From positions 2,914,001 to 2,978,000 of the forward strand of contig NZ_CP027557.1 of NCBI RefSeq assembly GCF_014854695.1: a DNA stretch of 64,000 bases. Direction: 5' to 3'. Below, one piece after another: positions 61,300 to 64,000 of this stretch; position 1 is the first letter of the stretch; each line of letters opens with the position of its first letter. The translations under genes and the position numbers were made by a program. A model generated the notes under the pieces. That model was not told the origin of the DNA and made no database searches. It was given only the letters and a program-made list of their open reading frames with translations. Source of the stretch: Rhodococcus rhodochrous. Its GTDB lineage: Bacteria > Actinomycetota > Actinomycetes > Mycobacteriales > Mycobacteriaceae.

Positions 61300-62345
61300 G
61301 CACACGACTGTCGGCGCGACTGGGACGACTGCTCAATCTCGTGCCCTATTTCCTGGCGCACCCGGGGACCAGCGCGGCCGAAGCCGCCCGCGACCTGGGG
61401 GTCACCCCGAAGCAGGTGATGGACGATCTGAACCAGCTGTGGGTGTGCGGGCTGCCCGGCTACGGGCCCGGCGATCTGATCGACCTGTCGTTCTCCGAGG
61501 ACAGCATCGTGGTGACCTTCACCGCCGGCATCGAACGCCCTCTGCGGTTGACCTCCACCGAGGCCACCGCGCTGCTCGTGGCGCTGCGGTCGTTGCAGGA
61601 GATGCCCGGTGTCGTCGACCCGTCGGCGGCGCAGTCGGCGATCGCGAAGATCGAAGCGGCGGCCGGGACCGCCGCGCTGCCCGCCGACACCGCCACCACC
61701 ACTGACACCGCCACCACCACTGACACCGCCACCGCCGTCGCCGAACCCGATCCGGACACCGCCGGGGACTCCGACGCCGCCGGACAGGTGCGGGCCGCGG
61801 TGCGCGACGGGCGCGCCGTGCACCTGACCTACTATTCGGCCTCCCGCGACACCGTCTCCGAACGCGACGTCGACCCGATCCGCATCGTCATCATCGACGA
61901 GCACGCCTATCTGCAGGCCTGGTGCCGCAGCGCCGAAGGGGTGCGGCTGTTCCGCTTCGACCGCATCGACGCCGCCACCGTGCTCGACGAGCCGGCGCGC
62001 CCGCCGCATCGGGCGATCACCGACGACGAGCACCTCGAACTGTTCGAGGGCGACCCGTCGCTGCCCGCCGCGCGGTTGCGCATCGCCCCGTCGTACACCT
62101 GGCTGCTCGACTACTACCCGCTCACCGACGTGCAGGTGCTCTCCGATGGCAGCTGCGAGGCGTCGATGCGGTACGCCTCGCCGGGGTGGATGGCGCGGCT
62201 GCTCGTCGGGCTCGGCGCCGGGGTGCAGGTGCTCGACCCACCGGAGTTGCAGGCGGCGGTGCGGGCGCGGGCCGAGGCGGCGCTGGCCGCCTATGCCGAG
62301 CTCGACGGGGAGAACCCGGCCCGCGGCGCGGGGCCGACACCCTGA
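61296..62345 (+). CDS. pafC: PafC, WYL-domain DNA-damage regulator
   Basis: This 349-aa partner of PafB has an HTH region (AAEAARDLGVTPKQVMDDLNQLW), then a WYL domain (AVHLTYYSASRDTVSERDVDPIRIV, HAYLQAWCRSAEGVRLFRFDRI). Between them, residues ~128-165 form a low-complexity linker with repeated TDTATT units encoded by an 18-bp tandem repeat (61686-61739). The ATG overlaps the pafB stop. PafBC directs many DNA-damage genes in actinobacteria. The linker repeat may vary in copy number between strains. Confidence 0.94.
   Translation: MSTRLSARLGRLLNLVPYFLAHPGTSAAEAARDLGVTPKQVMDDLNQLWVCGLPGYGPGDLIDLSFSEDSIVVTFTAGIERPLRLTSTEATALLVALRSLQEMPGVVDPSAAQSAIAKIEAAAGTAALPADTATTTDTATTTDTATAVAEPDPDTAGDSDAAGQVRAAVRDGRAVHLTYYSASRDTVSERDVDPIRIVIIDEHAYLQAWCRSAEGVRLFRFDRIDAATVLDEPARPPHRAITDDEHLELFEGDPSLPAARLRIAPSYTWLLDYYPLTDVQVLSDGSCEASMRYASPGWMARLLVGLGAGVQVLDPPELQAAVRARAEAALAAYAELDGENPARGAGPTP
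61686..61739 (+). repeat. 18-bp in-frame tandem repeat in pafC
   Basis: Three units of about 18 bp, GACACCGCCACCACCACT, the first two identical and the third partly diverged. They encode DTATTT and keep the frame, so copy-number change alters linker length only. Confidence 0.85.
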
Positions 62346-62472
62346 GGGCGGCGATGTGAAACATCGGTATGAACCCTCCGCAAATTGTGGGTGGATACAC
62401 CGGCGCGAAGCCTCGGGCTGTGCTCGAGGTCCGGTAGCATCGATCGGAGCCGATCAGTGGAGGTTGTTGTAA

Positions 62473-62730
62473 ATGGGTGCAATGAGCCCCTGGCACTGGG
62501 CCATCGTGGCGCTGGTGGTCGTGATTCTCTTCGGTTCGAAGAAGCTGCCCGACGCCGCGCGCGGTCTCGGTCGTTCGCTCCGGATCTTCAAGAGCGAGGT
62601 CAAGGAGATGCAGAACGACGACGCCCGGGCGTCCGCGCCGCAGCAGCCGGCGCCGAATCCGTTGCCGGCCGCGCAGCCGACAGCCGATCCCGCCGCGCCG
62701 AACACGCACACCGAACCGCGGTCTGCCTGA
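62473..62730 (+). CDS. tatA: Twin-arginine translocase subunit TatA
   Basis: This 85-aa subunit forms the conducting pore of the Tat pathway. An N-terminal transmembrane helix ([14 protein letters not shown]) with the [23 protein letters not shown] hinge and amphipathic helix is followed by an unstructured Pro/Ala-rich tail. The ATG at 62473 lacks a strong Shine-Dalgarno (AGG 10 bp upstream); ATG 62482 is an alternative. tatC follows. The 127-bp gap after pafC contains a TAGCAT box. Confidence 0.95.
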   Translation: MGAMSPWHWAIVALVVVILFGSKKLPDAARGLGRSLRIFKSEVKEMQNDDARASAPQQPAPNPLPAAQPTADPAAPNTHTEPRSA

Positions 62731-62834
62731 CCGACGTTCATCCTGCCGGGGCGCCCACCACGGGTGTCCCGGCGTTCCGCTGACCCCGGCACGCCCGCAC
62801 GCCGGTGGTCTCGACAGGAGCTGAGAACCGCACC

Positions 62835-63797
62835 GTGCGCATCCCGTTCGATCCGCGCCGAAGCCGGCGCAAGACCAATCCCGACGGCACCATGTCGCTG
62901 GTCGAGCACCTCTACGAATTGCGCACGCGTCTGCTGATCGCTCTCGCTGCGATCGTGCTCACCACCATCCTCGGATTCGTCTGGTACAGCCGCAGCCTGT
63001 TCGGCCTCGACAGCCTCGGGGAGATCCTGCGCGGCCCCTACTGCGACCTGCCCGCCTCGGCCCGCGCCGACCTGAGCAACGACGGGGCGTGCCGACTGCT
63101 CGCCACCGGACCGTTCGAGCAGTTCATGCTGCGCCTGAAGGTCGCCGCGACCGCCGGCATCGTCATGGCGTGCCCGATCTGGCTGTACCAGTTGTGGGCG
63201 TTCGTCACCCCCGGCCTGTACCGCAAGGAACGCCGCTACGCGATCGGCTTCGTCACCTGCGGGGCGGCGCTGTTCGTCACCGGCGCGGTGCTGGCCTATC
63301 TGGTGATCTCCCACGCCTTGTCGTTCCTGTTGTCCGTCGGCAACGACGTGCAGGTCACCGCCCTCTCGGGCGCCGAATACTTCGGGTTCCTCATCAACCT
63401 GCTGGTGATCTTCGGGGTGTCCTTCGAGATCCCGCTGGTGATCGTCGCGCTCAACGGCGTCGGGGTGCTGCCCTACGCCAAGCTCAAGGCGTGGCGGCGC
63501 GGGCTGATCATGGCGGTGTTCGTCTTCGCCGCCATCGCCACCCCCGGCCAGGATCCGTTCTCCATGCTCGCCCTGGCGTTGGCGCTCACGCTGCTCGTGG
63601 AGTTCGCCATCCAGATCGCCCGGCTGACCGACCGGCGCCGCGCCCGCAAGGCCCGCGCCGAAGGCTGGGCCGATCTCGACGACGACGAGGGTTCGACGAT
63701 TCCGGCCCCCAGCCCGGTGGAGCCGGCAGCGCCGACGGCGCCCACCGACACCGTCCGGACCGATCCGGCCCGCACCGACTACTCCGACACCCTGTGA
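62835..63797 (+). CDS. tatC: Twin-arginine translocase subunit TatC
   Basis: This 320-aa six-span membrane protein recognises twin-arginine signal peptides. The N-terminus has [18 protein letters not shown], and the conserved [35 protein letters not shown] and [19 protein letters not shown] [14 protein letters not shown] segments are present. The first periplasmic loop contains two Cys (GPYCDLP and GACRLL), as in many actinobacteria. The GTG at 62835 gives [17 protein letters not shown], a normal length; the GTG/ATG upstream at 62805 lacks support. Its stop overlaps the helY start (GTGA). Confidence 0.96.
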   Translation: MRIPFDPRRSRRKTNPDGTMSLVEHLYELRTRLLIALAAIVLTTILGFVWYSRSLFGLDSLGEILRGPYCDLPASARADLSNDGACRLLATGPFEQFMLRLKVAATAGIVMACPIWLYQLWAFVTPGLYRKERRYAIGFVTCGAALFVTGAVLAYLVISHALSFLLSVGNDVQVTALSGAEYFGFLINLLVIFGVSFEIPLVIVALNGVGVLPYAKLKAWRRGLIMAVFVFAAIATPGQDPFSMLALALALTLLVEFAIQIARLTDRRRARKARAEGWADLDDDEGSTIPAPSPVEPAAPTAPTDTVRTDPARTDYSDTL

Positions 63798-64000
63798 CCG
63801 GCGACCCCGCTCCCGGCCCCGGTGACGACGAGACCGGCACCGCGCCGCTCGTCCCCACCCCGCAGCTCGCGGAGTTCGCCACCGGCCTCGGGTTCCCGCT
63901 CGATCCGTTCCAGATCGAGGCGTGCCGCGCCCTCGAGGGTGGGCATTCGGTGCTGGTGTGCGCCCCCACCGGCGCCGGCAAGACCGTCGTCGGCGAGTTC
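63794..64000 (+). CDS. helY: DEAD/DEAH helicase HelY, 5' part
   Basis: The first 69 codons of a DEAD/DEAH-box helicase continue past the window edge. After a Pro/Gly/Asp-rich start, the Q-motif-like [22 protein letters not shown] precedes Walker [14 protein letters not shown] at the very end. HelY, the Ski2-like RNA helicase, follows tatC in mycobacteria, supporting the call. The GTG at 63794 overlaps the tatC stop by 4 bp. Only the N-terminal edge is visible. Confidence 0.85.
   Translation, partial: MTGDPAPGPGDDETGTAPLVPTPQLAEFATGLGFPLDPFQIEACRALEGGHSVLVCAPTGAGKTVVGEF

Noticed and set aside
61686-61739. CRISPR-like repeat
   Set aside because: The units are contiguous, 18 bp, in frame within pafC and have no spacers or cas genes nearby.

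Overview
The window is high-GC actinobacterial chromosome, most like Rhodococcus or a close mycolate-producing relative (Corynebacteriales). Reasons: very high G+C, many GTG starts, start codons 6-7 nt downstream of TANNNT -10 boxes (leaderless mRNAs), a complete Pup-proteasome system, PafBC, deazaflavin (F420-type) reductases, and gene content matching the Mycobacterium tuberculosis block Rv2125-Rv2092c. That assignment rests on remembered family knowledge and synteny, not on a database search.

0-15 kb is accessory catabolism. Two divergent arms flank an IclR regulator. The leftward arm carries an FAD dehydrogenase, a hydantoinase-type amidohydrolase, a CaiB-type CoA transferase and an MFS importer. 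The rightward arm carries iclR, a CitE-like lyase, a metal-dependent cyclase-family hydrolase and an MmgE/PrpD protein, all overlapping by 4 bp. Two near-identical palindromes lie between the arms. The substrate is unknown; the enzymes imply ring opening, redox, CoA activation and C-C cleavage. Next to it a second unit has an acyl-CoA ligase, a second cyclase, an unusual XRE-TetR dual-HTH regulator and an acyl-CoA dehydrogenase.

15-28 kb is a mosaic of small genes: an alpha/beta hydrolase, a membrane protein, a VOC protein, a frameshifted DJ-1/PfpI gene, an AT-hook/coiled-coil protein beside an AT-rich repeat region, a candidate two-peptide mini-locus with its own promoter and terminator, an Asp/Glu racemase-type protein, a four-LysM protein without a signal peptide, AhpD, an HxlR/quinone-reductase pair with a clear operator, aminopeptidase N translationally coupled to a tyrosine recombinase, and an AlkD-like gene.

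28-38.6 kb is mainly sugar and cofactor metabolism: phosphoketolase; a trehalose-phosphatase/GH65/HAD operon that looks like a split version of mycobacterial OtsB1; a winged-helix AbiEi-like protein divergent from a RibH2-type lumazine synthase; an SDR; and an AraC regulator.

38.7-64 kb is conserved core: an MFS exporter, a PAC2 protein, metH, a HAD hydrolase, trhO, an RluA-type pseudouridine synthase, hisE, hisG, a thioesterase, a RecB-like nuclease, trmI, a lipoprotein, the proteasomal ATPase gene mpa, dop, pup, prcB, prcA, a PAP2-lipid kinase fusion antisense to the prcA end, pafA, pafB, pafC, tatA, tatC and the start of helY. Together these tag proteins with Pup (PafA, Dop), unfold and degrade them (Mpa, PrcBA), control DNA-damage genes (PafBC) and export folded proteins (TatAC). 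No tRNA, rRNA, CRISPR array or insertion sequence was recognised.
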